Shown here one piece after another: positions 1 to 8,574 of a stretch of DNA of 43,084 bases. The position numbers were made by a program, and so were the translations under genes. The notes beneath the pieces are model-generated. The model was not told the DNA's origin and did no database searches. It was given only the letters and a program-made list of their open reading frames with translations. Each line of letters begins with the position of its first letter. Within the stretch, counting starts at the first letter, position 1. This stretch comes from Pseudomonadota bacterium (GTDB taxonomy: Bacteria; Pseudomonadota; Alphaproteobacteria; Rhizobiales; Xanthobacteraceae). The DNA lies in contig JAEXYA010000030.1 of the NCBI GenBank assembly GCA_023451825.1, forward strand, positions 1 through 43,084. Direction: 5' to 3'.

Positions 1-112
1 GCCGCGGAGCGGCGCAGTGGGGTCCGACGGACGAATTCGTCCGTCGTAGGTGGCGAGAAGCGAGCGTCCAGCGAGCTTCGAGACGGGTGGGGTCTCTCCC
101 CACGTGACGTCG

Positions 113-221
113 TGTCCCCTCTCCCGCTTGCGGGGGAGGGTTAGGGTGGGGGTGCCCACGTGACGTCCGAGCGTGGGGCGCCCCACCCCAGCCCTCCCCC
201 GCAAGAGCGGGAGAGGGAGCG
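113..221. repeat. Large imperfect palindrome, dispersed-repeat type
   Basis: The left arm (about 113-152, containing ctctcccgcttgcgggggag) is the reverse complement of the right arm (about 179-220, containing cccccgcaagagcgggagag). The sequence cacgtgacgt occurs at 101 and again at 157. Such palindromes are dispersed in Bradyrhizobium-type genomes and are transcribed, if at all, as hairpins. No credible gene overlaps it. Confidence 0.6.
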
Positions 222-806
222 CGACGTCCGCGCGTCATTGCCGATCAACCTGTCAAACAGCCCCGTCATTCCCGAAAACCCGTGCGATCGCATTCTCGCG
301 GCGCTGACGCGCCCGAGCTATGCGCATTCCTTCCACCCTCTCCGAAAAGAGGGCGCACGGAACGCCGGGTGCCCGATGCACCCATGGCCCAAGCGCTTGA
401 TGCGGTACTCCGCATGGGAATGCGCCCAGGAGTCCGGAGACACAGGGCAAGTGCCCAGCGTTCCGCGCGCGATGGTGCTTCCGGTTGCTTCGTGCTCTCC
501 CGGGTGCTGATTGGTCACCCCAGGGTTGAGATTGTTTCTCGGGCCGGTTGGCCGGAGAACCCTCGACCTTTCGCACCTCATCAGGTGCTGGACGGCACGA
601 CTTGGCCGGCGTTCGCGGCGTGGTCCGCCAGTGCCTCGGGATACGCAACTCACAGCGTCTTGCGACACCGCCCTGTTACGCGCCCTCGGCGCCTTAGACG
701 CCTTGAACGTCACCGCATCCCACCTCGCAGATCGTGACGATCGCGAACCACCCCTCTCAGTGAGGCGGGACGGAGGGGAGGATAATCCTTCGCCCGAATT
801 CGTCAA
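222..806. other. Gene-poor tract with no convincing coding sequence
   Basis: Several overlapping frames stay open on both strands here (for example 318-812 minus and 511-1128 plus), but their translations are rich in Arg, Pro, Ser and Trp, have no recognisable domain and no usable ribosome-binding site. Sequence of this kind recurs between genes in Bradyrhizobium-type genomes and is often mis-called as hypothetical proteins; that statement is from memory and was not tested here. I read the tract as repetitive non-coding DNA, possibly a remnant or a structured element. Confidence 0.45.
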
Positions 807-821
807 GAACAAAATAGGAAC
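807..821. promoter_or_regulatory. Candidate LexA/SOS box
   Basis: The sequence is GAAC-AAAATAG-GAAC, an exact match to the alphaproteobacterial SOS direct repeat GAAC-N7-GAAC. It lies about 190 bases upstream of the small membrane protein gene at 1013. No classical SOS gene (recA, imuA, dnaE2) is next to it in the window, so the target is unclear. The motif has few fixed bases and can arise by chance. Confidence 0.4.
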
Positions 822-1012
822 ATCTTCGCGTTTTCTCGTCCTTCCCGACGGCGCCGCGGCGCGGCTTGGGGAGGGACAGCATCTGCGTCACGCGACGAAA
901 CAAAACTCCTGTGCCGCGAAACAAATCTCTGCACGGACGCCATCGAATGGAAACTTGCCGGGCCTACAACCTGGCCTCAACAGGGCGCCGCGCAAGACGG
1001 CAGGAGGCCGTT

Positions 1013-1207
1013 ATGAACAACCACTCGATCCACAGCGCAGACCGCAGCACGCATCTGAAGATCGTCGTCGTCGCACTTGTCGCCGGCTTCATCGTCACCG
1101 GCCTCGGGATATTCTCCCGCGGCGATAGCGATGTGCACACCGCGCGCGTGATCAAGGCCGGGCAACCGACGGCGTTCACGAGCTCGAATACATCGGCGGT
1201 GCGCTGA
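1013..1207 (+). CDS. Small single-pass membrane protein, unknown function
   Basis: A 64-residue protein. The start is fixed by a perfect AGGAGG at 1002-1007, five bases before the ATG; an open frame extends further upstream but has no comparable site. Residues 1-15 are polar and basic, residues 16-34 form one hydrophobic helix (KIVVVALVAGFIVTGLGIF), and the remainder is a polar tail rich in Thr and Ser. An inner-membrane protein with a short cytoplasmic N-terminus is the simplest reading. Similar short proteins occur in several copies in Bradyrhizobium-type genomes, as far as I recall. No catalytic motif is visible. It is monocistronic, with a palindromic repeat immediately downstream. Confidence 0.75.
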   Translation: MNNHSIHSADRSTHLKIVVVALVAGFIVTGLGIFSRGDSDVHTARVIKAGQPTAFTSSNTSAVR

Positions 1208-1209
1208 CG

Positions 1210-1313
1210 CGTAGGATGGGTAGAGCGTAGCGAAACCCATCAGCACAGGCGCCGGAACATGCGGTGATGGGTTTCGCTCCGGCGCGATGCGCCTGCGCTC
1301 TACCCATCCTACG
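1210..1313. repeat. Palindromic repeat, family 1 (copy 1)
   Basis: The arms cgtaggatgggtagagcgta and gcgctctacccatcctacg are inverted around an inner pair, gcgaaacccatc and gatgggtttcgc. A second copy lies at 2571-2673. It begins two bases after the stop codon of the gene at 1013, so its hairpin could act as a transcription terminator or an mRNA-stabilising element. Confidence 0.85.
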
Positions 1314-1418
1314 GACTCCGGCTGCATCGCTGCCATCGCCCAAGCGATCTCGACACTCTCTGATCCCTGCCCTATCCCATCACGGGCGCAACGCCGCGCC
1401 GGATGAGCAGGTAGAGCA

Positions 1419-2561
1419 TTGACCAAGACCACCGACGCCGAAGCCATCGTCCGCTCCTATGCGGGCAAATCGATGCCGGGCGAACATCAGCGGACCTTCG
1501 TCACCCCCGAGATGAATTTCGCCACCCGCACCGTCAAGGCGGGCGCACCGGTGCGACCGCTGACGCGTAGCAATCGCGCGCTGCCGGATTTTCCGATTTC
1601 CTGGAATGGCGCGACCTACGACATTTACGATTACGTCTCCCGCAACCGCGTCGCCGGATTGCTGGTGATGAAGAATGACGAGGTGATGCTGGAGCATTAC
1701 GACCTCGGCATCACCGAACAGACGCGTTGGCTGTCGATGTCGATGGCAAAATCCTTCAGCACCACGCTGATCGGTGCCGCGGTCCAGGACGGCCATATCA
1801 AGAGCGTCGATGAACCGCTGACCACCTATCTGCCGGAATTCAACGGCACCGCCTTCGATGGCGTGACCGTGAAGACGCTGATGCAAATGACATCCGGCGT
1901 GAAATGGAGCGACGACCAGACCGACGCGCAATCCGAACGCCGCAAGATGCTGGAAATCCAGATCGCGCAGCAGCATGGCGCCGTCATGCGCTACATGGCG
2001 GAGCGCCCGCGCGCCGCCGCGCCCGGCACGCAGTTCTGCTACTCCACCGGCGACACCCATGTGGTCGGCGCGCTGGTGAAGGCGGCCACCGGCAAGTGGC
2101 TGAGCGATTATCTGTCTGAGAAGATCTGGTCCAAGCTCGGCATGGAGCAGGACGGCGCGTGGTGGCTGGAAGCGCCGGGCGGACTCGAAGTCGCCGGCAG
2201 CGGCTTCTTTGCGACATTGCGCGACTATGCGCGCTTCGGGCGCTTCATTCTCGATGACGGCGTCATCGATGGCGAACGTATCCTGCCGGAAGGCTGGATG
2301 CGCGAGGCCGGCTCGGCCCGCATGATCAGCGGCAAGCGCGTCGATTACGGTTACATGTGGTGGATCGTGCCGGGGGCCGATGGCTCGCTCGATGACGGCG
2401 CCTTCACCGCGCGCGGCATTTTCGGGCAGCTGATGTATATCAATCCGAAGCAGCGCGTGATCTGCGTGGTGCTGGGCTCACGCTCGAAGCCGCCGACCAT
2501 GATCAATCCGGCGGTGAGCGATAACGCGTTCTTCAATGCGCTGGTGGGGGCGGTAAAATAA
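1419..2561 (+). CDS. Beta-lactamase-fold serine hydrolase (class C-like, COG1680 type)
   Basis: A 380-residue protein of the penicillin-binding/class C beta-lactamase-like serine hydrolase family, which includes esterases and 6-aminohexanoate-dimer hydrolases. The nucleophile motif SxxK is S108-M-A-K111. Y208-S-T is the likely second motif (YxN in most relatives, here with Thr). The C-terminal GIFGQLMYI stretch around residue 335 corresponds to the strand next to the active site. The TTG start follows an in-frame TGA at 1404; ATG at 1473 (residue 19) is the alternative. There is no clear signal peptide, so a cytoplasmic location is likely. The substrate cannot be inferred. It stands alone between two copies of the same palindromic repeat. 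Confidence 0.88.
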   Translation: MTKTTDAEAIVRSYAGKSMPGEHQRTFVTPEMNFATRTVKAGAPVRPLTRSNRALPDFPISWNGATYDIYDYVSRNRVAGLLVMKNDEVMLEHYDLGITEQTRWLSMSMAKSFSTTLIGAAVQDGHIKSVDEPLTTYLPEFNGTAFDGVTVKTLMQMTSGVKWSDDQTDAQSERRKMLEIQIAQQHGAVMRYMAERPRAAAPGTQFCYSTGDTHVVGALVKAATGKWLSDYLSEKIWSKLGMEQDGAWWLEAPGGLEVAGSGFFATLRDYARFGRFILDDGVIDGERILPEGWMREAGSARMISGKRVDYGYMWWIVPGADGSLDDGAFTARGIFGQLMYINPKQRVICVVLGSRSKPPTMINPAVSDNAFFNALVGAVK

Positions 2562-2570
2562 TCGCCGTCG

Positions 2571-2673
2571 CGTAGGATGGGTAGAGCGTAGGCGCGCAGC
2601 GCCGGAGCGAAACCCATCACCGCGGGCTCGATGCTTGTGGTGATGGGTTTCGCTTCGCTCTACCCATCCTACG
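2571..2673. repeat. Palindromic repeat, family 1 (copy 2)
   Basis: The same arms as the repeat at 1210-1313 (cgtaggatgggtagagcgta ... gctctacccatcctacg) with a different loop. It sits between the convergent ends of the serine hydrolase gene and the nitrile hydratase operon, where it could terminate transcription in both directions. Confidence 0.85.
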
Positions 2674-2682
2674 GTTCGAGCG

Positions 2683-3066
2683 TTATTCGAAATCCCCCGC
2701 CTGCAACTCGATCGCCTGCCCATGCGGCGTGCGGTCCGCCGCATGATCCCACGCATCGCGATAGCGATGCAGATCGCTCCGCGTGGTCACGCCTTTTTCC
2801 GCGATCAGGTTTTCCAGCGTCGCCAGCCAGTGCCGGTAATAGGTTTCGCCAGTATCGGGATCGCCCGCCGCCTGGGCGCGCTTGATCTCGGCGGACAAGG
2901 CCGCCGCCCATTCCGCCCAGGTGAACACACCGCGCTCATGCAGCGTCACCGTGATGGCAAAGGCCTGCGCTTCCCAGGGGGCGTTGAACACCGGGCCATC
3001 ACTGTCGCGCGGGATGTTCGGAATGGAGGCGACGGCGACGATGGCCGCCGCGCGATCATCGGACAT
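2683..3066 (-). CDS. Nitrile hydratase accessory protein (activator)
   Basis: A 127-residue protein of the nitrile hydratase accessory family (TIGR03889 type), related to the N-terminal part of the beta subunit: it shares the 'W-E-x-x-A-F-A-I-T-V-x-L' and 'Y-Y-x-x-W-L-x-x-L-E' pattern with NthB. Such proteins help load metal into the alpha subunit of cobalt nitrile hydratases, partly by exchanging subunits. Its ATG overlaps the beta-subunit stop in a TGATG, so translation is coupled; a GTG three bases upstream is also possible. It is the last gene of the three-gene operon. No CobW/P47K-type metal chaperone is present nearby. Confidence 0.85.
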   Translation of the reverse strand: MSDDRAAAIVAVASIPNIPRDSDGPVFNAPWEAQAFAITVTLHERGVFTWAEWAAALSAEIKRAQAAGDPDTGETYYRHWLATLENLIAEKGVTTRSDLHRYRDAWDHAADRTPHGQAIELQAGDFE

Positions 3067-3722
3067 CACAACGGCTCCAGATAGGAATCCCAGGCATCCA
3101 CCGACACACTGGCATCGGGATCGCCGTCATCGCCCCACAGCTCGCGACCGTCGAAGCGGACCGTATAGAGCCATTGCGGCGCTTCGCCCTGGCCCATGGC
3201 ATTGCTGTCCGGAAACACATGGGCGCCGTGCAGCAAGGCGATGGTGCCGACATGACCGCGGACATAACGCGGCAACCGCGTATGCGTGGCAGGCGCCATC
3301 ACCTTGGCGCGGACGCGATCGCCGACCGCGAAGCGCGCCGGCACATCAGTCGGGCGTTCGGTGGGACCGCCACGGCGCAGCATGGCATCGACTTCGTCGG
3401 GCTTCAGCACCGGCACGTTCTTACGCGGCAGCAGCGCCTGGCCGCTGTCGAGCTCTTCCCGCGAGACCAGGCCGCGCTCTTCCATCAAGGTCTCGAGGCC
3501 GCCGAGCCAGACTTCGTAATAAGTGCGATTGAGATAATCGCGCGGCGAGCGATTCTCGCGGGCATAGCGCGAGGCATCGATATTCCACTGGCCGGGCCGC
3601 GCCATCGCCAGCGTGATGCCGAGCATGCGGCGCTCCCACTCGCCGTGAAACACCGGCTCGTTCTGTTCGGGCTCGACTTTGCCAAAACCCTGATGGCCAC
3701 CCATGTCATGCGCGCCGTCCAT
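3066..3722 (-). CDS. nthB: Nitrile hydratase subunit beta
   Basis: A 218-residue protein with the usual NthB opening MDGAHDMGG, a helical N-terminal half, and a C-terminal SH3-like barrel containing 'FAVGDRVRAK' and 'LPRYVRGHVGTI'. With the alpha subunit it forms the enzyme that hydrates nitriles to amides in the cytoplasm. The frame runs on upstream, but the true start is the ATG at 3722, which overlaps the nthA stop as TGATG and begins the family's conserved N-terminus. Length is normal for the family. The arrangement alpha-beta-accessory is the standard cobalt-type operon. Confidence 0.93.
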   Translation of the reverse strand: MDGAHDMGGHQGFGKVEPEQNEPVFHGEWERRMLGITLAMARPGQWNIDASRYARENRSPRDYLNRTYYEVWLGGLETLMEERGLVSREELDSGQALLPRKNVPVLKPDEVDAMLRRGGPTERPTDVPARFAVGDRVRAKVMAPATHTRLPRYVRGHVGTIALLHGAHVFPDSNAMGQGEAPQWLYTVRFDGRELWGDDGDPDASVSVDAWDSYLEPL

Positions 3723-4363
3723 CACGCCACCTCCGCCGGCTGCCGGGCGACACCGGTGCCGATCATGCTGTCGCGGCTGACGAGATCGGCGAGTTGCTCC
3801 TCGCTCCAGCCTTCGGTGCCCTTCGGGCGCATGGGGACGACGAGATAGCGGATCTCGGCGGTGGAATCCCACACCTTGATCTTGGTTTCCTTCGGCAGCG
3901 ACACACCGAAATCATCCAGCACGCCGCGCGGATCACGCACCGCCTTGGAGCGATAGGGCGCGGCCTTGTACCAGACCGGCGGCAGGCCGAGCACCGGCCA
4001 TGGATAGCAGGAGCACAAGGTGCACACGACCATGTTATGGGTGTCGGGCGTGTTCACCACGGCGACGATATGCTCGCCCTGGCGGCCTTCATAGCCGAGC
4101 TCGGCGATGGCGGGCGTCGCGTCCTTCAACAGGCGGTCGTAATATGCGGGATCGCTCCACGCTTTTGCGATCACGCGGGCGCCGTTGCGCGGGCCGACCT
4201 TGGTTTCATAGGTCTGGATCAATTCGTCGAGGGCGGCGGGATCGACATAGCCCTTCTCGACCAGGATGCTCTCCAACGCGCGCACGCGCAGCTCGGTCTC
4301 GGACAATTCCGAATGATCGTGATCATGATCATGACCGTGGTCATCGTGATCGTGGCTGCTCAT
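3722..4363 (-). CDS. nthA: Nitrile hydratase subunit alpha, cobalt type
   Basis: A 213-residue catalytic subunit. The metal-claw motif is C114-T-L-C117-S-C119 followed by YPWPVLGLPP; Thr at the second position marks the cobalt type (Ser is typical of iron enzymes). In the family, two of these cysteines become oxidised to sulfinic and sulfenic acids. The first 17 residues are a His/Asp-rich tail (nine His) that could bind cobalt. It is the first gene of the minus-strand operon nthA-nthB-accessory and is transcribed away from the amidohydrolase at 4524, leaving about 160 bases for two divergent promoters. No amidase gene follows, so the amide product must be processed elsewhere or released. Confidence 0.95.
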   Translation of the reverse strand: MSSHDHDDHGHDHDHDHSELSETELRVRALESILVEKGYVDPAALDELIQTYETKVGPRNGARVIAKAWSDPAYYDRLLKDATPAIAELGYEGRQGEHIVAVVNTPDTHNMVVCTLCSCYPWPVLGLPPVWYKAAPYRSKAVRDPRGVLDDFGVSLPKETKIKVWDSTAEIRYLVVPMRPKGTEGWSEEQLADLVSRDSMIGTGVARQPAEVA

Positions 4364-4523
4364 GGCGCCGTCTCCCTTTTGGTGGAGAATGCACCACAGT
4401 TGCCGCGATCAGGCAACATGCGGCGCCCTGCCGAAACTGCAGGCGCGCTGCCCACTCTACAATCTTGCGGGCACGTGCGATTTGCTGCATTCGACCGGCG
4501 TCAATGACGACAAGAGGCCTTAT

Positions 4524-6170
4524 ATGTCCAAGCCCAGCCTGATCCTCACCGGTGGCCGCATTTTCTGTGGCCTGAACGAGGGCTTTGCCGAAGCGATCGC
4601 GCTAGACGGTGACCGCGTGCTTGCCACCGGCAGCGCCGCGCAGATCGGCGAGATGGCCGGCCCGGACACCAAGGTCATCGAACTCGCCGGCCGCACAGCC
4701 ATCCCCGGCCTCAATGACGCGCATATGCATCTGCTGCCGCTCGGGCTGACGATGACGGAGATCAACCTCCGCCCGGAGACCGGTGCCAATTCCATCGGCG
4801 AGATCCTGCGTCGCGTCGCTGAGAAAGCGAAGACCGCAAAGCCCGGCGAATGGATCAACGGCCGCGGCTATGACCACAACGAACTCGCCGAAGGCCGCCA
4901 CCCAACCGCCGAAGAACTCGACACGGTGGCGCCGAACAATCCGGTCTATCTCAAGCGGACCTGCGGCCATGTGGCGGTGATCAATACGCAAGCAATGCGC
5001 GCAGCCGGGATCGGCCACAACACGCCGGAGCCCGATGGCGGCATGATCGAACGGCGCGACAACAAGCTCACCGGCCTGATCGCCGAGCGCGCGCTGCGCC
5101 TCATCGTGGACGCCGCGCCAAAGCCGAGCGCGGAGCGGCTGCGCGATGCCATCGACCGCGCCTCCCGCTTCATGCTGTCGCAGGGTTTTACGGCCGTGAT
5201 GGATGCGGCCGTCGGCATGGCCGCGGGCTTGGACGAAATCGATGCCTATGAGGATCTGGCCAAAAACGACACGCTGCCGATCCGCACCTGGGTCTGCATT
5301 TACGGCAACACGGACGGTATCGGCGACAAGGCCTATGATGCCGGCTATCGCTTCGGCCGCGAGGTCGGCAAGCTTCGTTATGGCGCCATGAAGGTGTTCG
5401 GCGACGGCTCGGCGGGCGGCCTCACCGCGGCGATGAGCGAGCCTTATCTGGTCGGCGATCCCGCCAATCGCGGTATCTTCTGTTACACCGACAAGGAGAT
5501 GCACGACTTCCTGTCGCATTATCACAATCGCGGCTACCAGCTCGCCATCCATGCCATCGGCGATGCGGCGATCGAGCAGGTGCTGTCCGGCATCGAGAAG
5601 GCCTCCACCGAAGCCAATCCGATCCTCGGCCGCCGCCACCGCATCGAGCATTGCGGCTTCCTCTCGGACGGCCAGATCGCACGCATGGCGGCATCAGGTA
5701 TCGATCCGGTGCCGCAGCCGGTCTTCATGTATGAATTCGGCGATCTCTACATCACCAATGTCGGCCAGGCGCGGACCGACGTTGCTTACCCGATGCGAAA
5801 ATGGATCGAGGCGGGCCTGCACCCGGCCGCGAGTTCGGATGCGCCGGTCTCGACCACCGATCCGTTCAAGAACCTGTTTACGATGACGACGCGCAAGTCG
5901 AACCGGCACACGGTGCTGGGCGAAGGACAGAAACTGTCGATGGCGGAGGCCGTGCACGCCTACACTTATTACGGCGCCTATACGCAGTTCGCCGAGACCA
6001 ATGTCGGCCGTTTGGTGCCGGGCCAACTCGCGGATATCGCGGTGCTGAGCCATGACGTGTTCACGGTCACACCGGAAGCGGTGGAGAAGGACGCGCGCTG
6101 CGACCTCACGATTCTCGGCGGCGAGGTGGTGTTCGATCGGCTCGGCCAGGTGGCGGTGGCGGCGGAGTAA
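4524..6170 (+). CDS. Amidohydrolase family protein (YtcJ-like, amidohydrolase 3)
   Basis: A 548-residue metal-dependent hydrolase of the urease/amidohydrolase superfamily, COG1574 type. Visible motifs: the first metal pair H67-x-H69 in 'IPGLNDAHMH'; a conserved 'GRGYDHNEL'; the His of 'AIHAIGDAAIEQVL'; 'RHRIEHC'; and the final Asp in 'ASSDAPVSTTDPF'. The ATG at 4524 is chosen because MSKPSLILTGG is the family's usual N-terminus and an AAGAGG-like site lies about seven bases upstream; the open frame extends further upstream without similarity. No signal peptide, so cytoplasmic. Relatives act on diverse amides and carbamates. Divergence from the nitrile hydratase operon suggests, but does not prove, a link with nitrile or amide metabolism. 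Confidence 0.9.
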   Translation: MSKPSLILTGGRIFCGLNEGFAEAIALDGDRVLATGSAAQIGEMAGPDTKVIELAGRTAIPGLNDAHMHLLPLGLTMTEINLRPETGANSIGEILRRVAEKAKTAKPGEWINGRGYDHNELAEGRHPTAEELDTVAPNNPVYLKRTCGHVAVINTQAMRAAGIGHNTPEPDGGMIERRDNKLTGLIAERALRLIVDAAPKPSAERLRDAIDRASRFMLSQGFTAVMDAAVGMAAGLDEIDAYEDLAKNDTLPIRTWVCIYGNTDGIGDKAYDAGYRFGREVGKLRYGAMKVFGDGSAGGLTAAMSEPYLVGDPANRGIFCYTDKEMHDFLSHYHNRGYQLAIHAIGDAAIEQVLSGIEKASTEANPILGRRHRIEHCGFLSDGQIARMAASGIDPVPQPVFMYEFGDLYITNVGQARTDVAYPMRKWIEAGLHPAASSDAPVSTTDPFKNLFTMTTRKSNRHTVLGEGQKLSMAEAVHAYTYYGAYTQFAETNVGRLVPGQLADIAVLSHDVFTVTPEAVEKDARCDLTILGGEVVFDRLGQVAVAAE

Positions 6171-6177
6171 AGCGGCC

Positions 6178-6312
6178 CACACACTCCGTCCCTCATGGTG
6201 AGGAGCGGCCCCTTGGCCGCGTCTCGAACCATGAGGTGGTGAGGCTCCGAGCTTGCAGCCATCCTTCGAGAGGCCGTGCAAGAGCGCGGCGCCTCAGGAT
6301 GAGGACGCGTGA
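6178..6312. repeat. Palindromic intergenic repeat, family 2
   Basis: Contains tccctcatggtgaggagcg, later ccatgaggtgg, and finally catccttcgaga ... cctcaggatgagga, giving nested inverted repeats between the convergent ends of the amidohydrolase gene and the acetyltransferase gene. Similar sequences are dispersed in Bradyrhizobium-type genomes. It probably ends transcription from both sides. Confidence 0.6.
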
Positions 6313-6321
6313 GAGGTTAGT

Positions 6322-7443
6322 TCACCGCAACCTCTGCGCAAATCGCCGCAGCACGTTCTTCACCGGCTTGGCGCGGTGATAGATCGTCGTCAGCAGCGCG
6401 CCTGCCGGCGAGCGCGACACGCTGAAATTGTCGAGCGGCACTTCCTCGACACGGAACAGCGACTTGTAGCCGCTATTGCCGACGCCGAAATCGAGCCGCA
6501 GCAGGCCGGCATCGAAACGCAGCTTGATGGTGCGGTAGAGCAGCTGCATGCCCACCGAATATTTCGCCAGGCGATCGGTGTCCGCACCGATCAGCACCGC
6601 ATGGCATTGCTCCTCATAGCCGACGCCGAACAGCACCGCGACCGGCTCGTCATTGAGGCAACTGACATAGGTGATGGCCTCGCCGCTCGCGGCGCCGGCA
6701 ATGGCGTAATTGCGGTAGAAATCGACGAAGACGGGATTGTCGAGCAGATCCGACTTGAAACGATCTTTGCGGGCGCGCTGCAGGAAATCGAAGGCGGCGC
6801 GGATGTCGGCTTCGGATGTCGCGATGCGGTGTTCATAGGGGCCGACATCGCGCGCGACCTGACGGTTGAGGCGTCCGAGCTCCTTGGTGAATTTGCGGTT
6901 CAGCGTCTTGCGCTGCCAGACTTCAAAATCGTCGCCGGTCTCGCTGTGATAGGCGGCGTTCTCGTTGACCGACGAAGTGACCCCATCGAACAGGCGGCGC
7001 ACGTCAAAGCCATCGCGGCGGAGCTTGCGAAACAGCAGCGCGCCTGCGCCTTGCAATGTGGCAGCGAAGCGCTGGCGGACCAGCGGATTGTTTGCGAGCG
7101 CATCCAGCACGAGCGTCTCGCCGACCACCGCATTGGCGTCGCAGACACCGAAATCGGCGGGCTGGATGACGGGGATCGGGCCGAGTTTCTGCACCACCAG
7201 CGGCAACACCGCGAGCAGCGTGTGATCCACGGGATCGCGCACGGTGACCGTATGCTGGATCGCGCCCAGCGCAGGCGCGAGATCGCGATGGATCGCGGCC
7301 TGCCATAGCGGCGATTGAAACGCGGTGACATCCGACCGCGCGAACAGGTCGCGATAGTCGGCCGACAGGAAGTCGAAGCCGGGCTCGACGCCGACCACGG
7401 CGGCGTCCCCGATATTCATCCGTGTTTCGACCCGCATGTCCAT
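6322..7443 (-). CDS. GNAT-fold acetyltransferase, CelD/BcsL-like (Acetyltransf_6)
   Basis: A 373-residue protein of the CelD/FemAB-like GNAT group found in polysaccharide clusters. The typical pattern is present: N-terminal 'AFQSPLWQAA', a central helix 'LNRKFTKELGRLNRQ', then 'FLQRARKDRF' and 'EPVAVLFGVGYEEQCHAVLIGAD', with a C-terminal 'LDFGVGNSGYKSLF'. It is predicted to acylate a sugar or lipid-linked precursor in the cytoplasm; the substrate is unknown. Last gene of the minus-strand run, starting eight bases after the preceding gene ends. ATG at 7437 or 7419 are alternative starts. No membrane segment is visible. Confidence 0.85.
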   Translation of the reverse strand: MDMRVETRMNIGDAAVVGVEPGFDFLSADYRDLFARSDVTAFQSPLWQAAIHRDLAPALGAIQHTVTVRDPVDHTLLAVLPLVVQKLGPIPVIQPADFGVCDANAVVGETLVLDALANNPLVRQRFAATLQGAGALLFRKLRRDGFDVRRLFDGVTSSVNENAAYHSETGDDFEVWQRKTLNRKFTKELGRLNRQVARDVGPYEHRIATSEADIRAAFDFLQRARKDRFKSDLLDNPVFVDFYRNYAIAGAASGEAITYVSCLNDEPVAVLFGVGYEEQCHAVLIGADTDRLAKYSVGMQLLYRTIKLRFDAGLLRLDFGVGNSGYKSLFRVEEVPLDNFSVSRSPAGALLTTIYHRAKPVKNVLRRFAQRLR

Positions 7444-7451
7444 GGCGATGC

Positions 7452-8381
7452 TCAGATCGCCACGCGGCCGTCGTCGCTTGCGGGATCAAGGCGGAAGTTA
7501 CGCGCCTTGATGACGTCGCCTTCAGGCTGCTTGCCCAACTTCTTCCAGATCAGCGCCGAAGCCGCCTTCGGATAGACATGGATGCCGCGATCGTCGGTCG
7601 AGGTGTTGTTGATCCCGAGCGTCCGGCGCAGCACGCCATTGCCGTAATGCACCGCATAGGAATTCCAGATCGGCTTGGTCCAGTGCTCCATGGTGACGGA
7701 GATGTTCAGGCAATCGTGATTTTCCACCTTGTGCGGCGCATAGAGCGGCCAGGTGATCATCTCGCCCGGATGCAGATCGATGACCTGCGCGAATTCGTCG
7801 AACCAGCCGCGATAGGGCATGTCTTCGGTGGTTTCGCGCAGCAGGATTTTCTCGATGTTCTTTGGCGACATGAAGATCTCCGAGCGCGGATACAGGAACA
7901 CGCGCTTCACACCCTCGATCTGCCACAGCGACTGGCCCTGGATGTCGGCGTGATACGGCACCTTGCAGTTCGGCGACGAAATGAGAATGCCGAGATTGCG
8001 CTTGAAGGTATTGAAGCCATCCATGCGATCGTCGAATTCGTCGAAGATCTTGTCGAGCAGTTCGCGATATTCCGGCGCCCAGTCCATGACGCGGCGGATG
8101 TTCATCCAGATGCGGCCCTTCTCGATGGCCGCGATGGCATCGACACCGGAGGTCTTGCCGAGTTCGCCATAGATGCGGCGGTGATCGTCACCGTCGAAGG
8201 TGACGGATTCGATGCCGAGCTCCTTGGTCGGGCAGCGCTCGATCACCTTGCCCAGCGCGTCGCGCGTGAACAGGCCGCTCTCGCGCAAGCGATGATGCAG
8301 CTTGATGGCGTGAACGCCGAATAGGTCTTTGTGATGCGGCTGCCAGTCGGCAATGATCTTGTTATCCGGGACCATCAACAT
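7452..8381 (-). CDS. Cupin-like/JmjC-type putative iron oxygenase
   Basis: A 309-residue protein with a double-stranded beta-helix signature: 'VPYHADIQGQSLWQIEG' gives H144-x-D146 and 'YAPHKVENHD' gives H217, the classic 2-His-1-carboxylate iron site of JmjC/cupin_8 proteins. 'LHPGEMITWPLYAPH' is the typical strand before the distal His. 2-Oxoglutarate is the usual cosubstrate, but no substrate can be inferred; sugar or amino-sugar decoration is plausible from the neighbours. The gene lies between the GINT1-like gene (193 bases upstream) and the acetyltransferase gene (eight bases downstream). ATG at 8375 is an alternative start. Confidence 0.8.
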   Translation of the reverse strand: MLMVPDNKIIADWQPHHKDLFGVHAIKLHHRLRESGLFTRDALGKVIERCPTKELGIESVTFDGDDHRRIYGELGKTSGVDAIAAIEKGRIWMNIRRVMDWAPEYRELLDKIFDEFDDRMDGFNTFKRNLGILISSPNCKVPYHADIQGQSLWQIEGVKRVFLYPRSEIFMSPKNIEKILLRETTEDMPYRGWFDEFAQVIDLHPGEMITWPLYAPHKVENHDCLNISVTMEHWTKPIWNSYAVHYGNGVLRRTLGINNTSTDDRGIHVYPKAASALIWKKLGKQPEGDVIKARNFRLDPASDDGRVAI

Positions 8382-8574
8382 GGTTTCGCTCCCTCAGTAT
8401 CGGGCGCCATCATCGCGCCATGGCGGCGACCGCCGCAAAATTCGAAGATATTGAGTAGCCTTGTACCGATATTCCGGCGGCGCTGGAATCGCGCTGACAT
8501 GACAAGCGATATCAAGGTTAAGCGGCACTCACCGCAGCGGCGGCATTCGACCTAATGAAACGTGACGGAGATCG

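Noticed and set aside
318..812. 164-codon minus-strand frame in the left non-coding tract
   Set aside because: Starts at TTG within the SOS-box region, lacks a ribosome-binding site, and the translation resembles the spurious hypothetical proteins often called in repeats.
4602..5651. Long minus-strand open frame (349 codons) antisense to the amidohydrolase gene
   Set aside because: Shadow of the real gene: no ribosome-binding site, low-complexity His/Ala/Asp-rich translation, and the plus strand carries clear amidohydrolase motifs.
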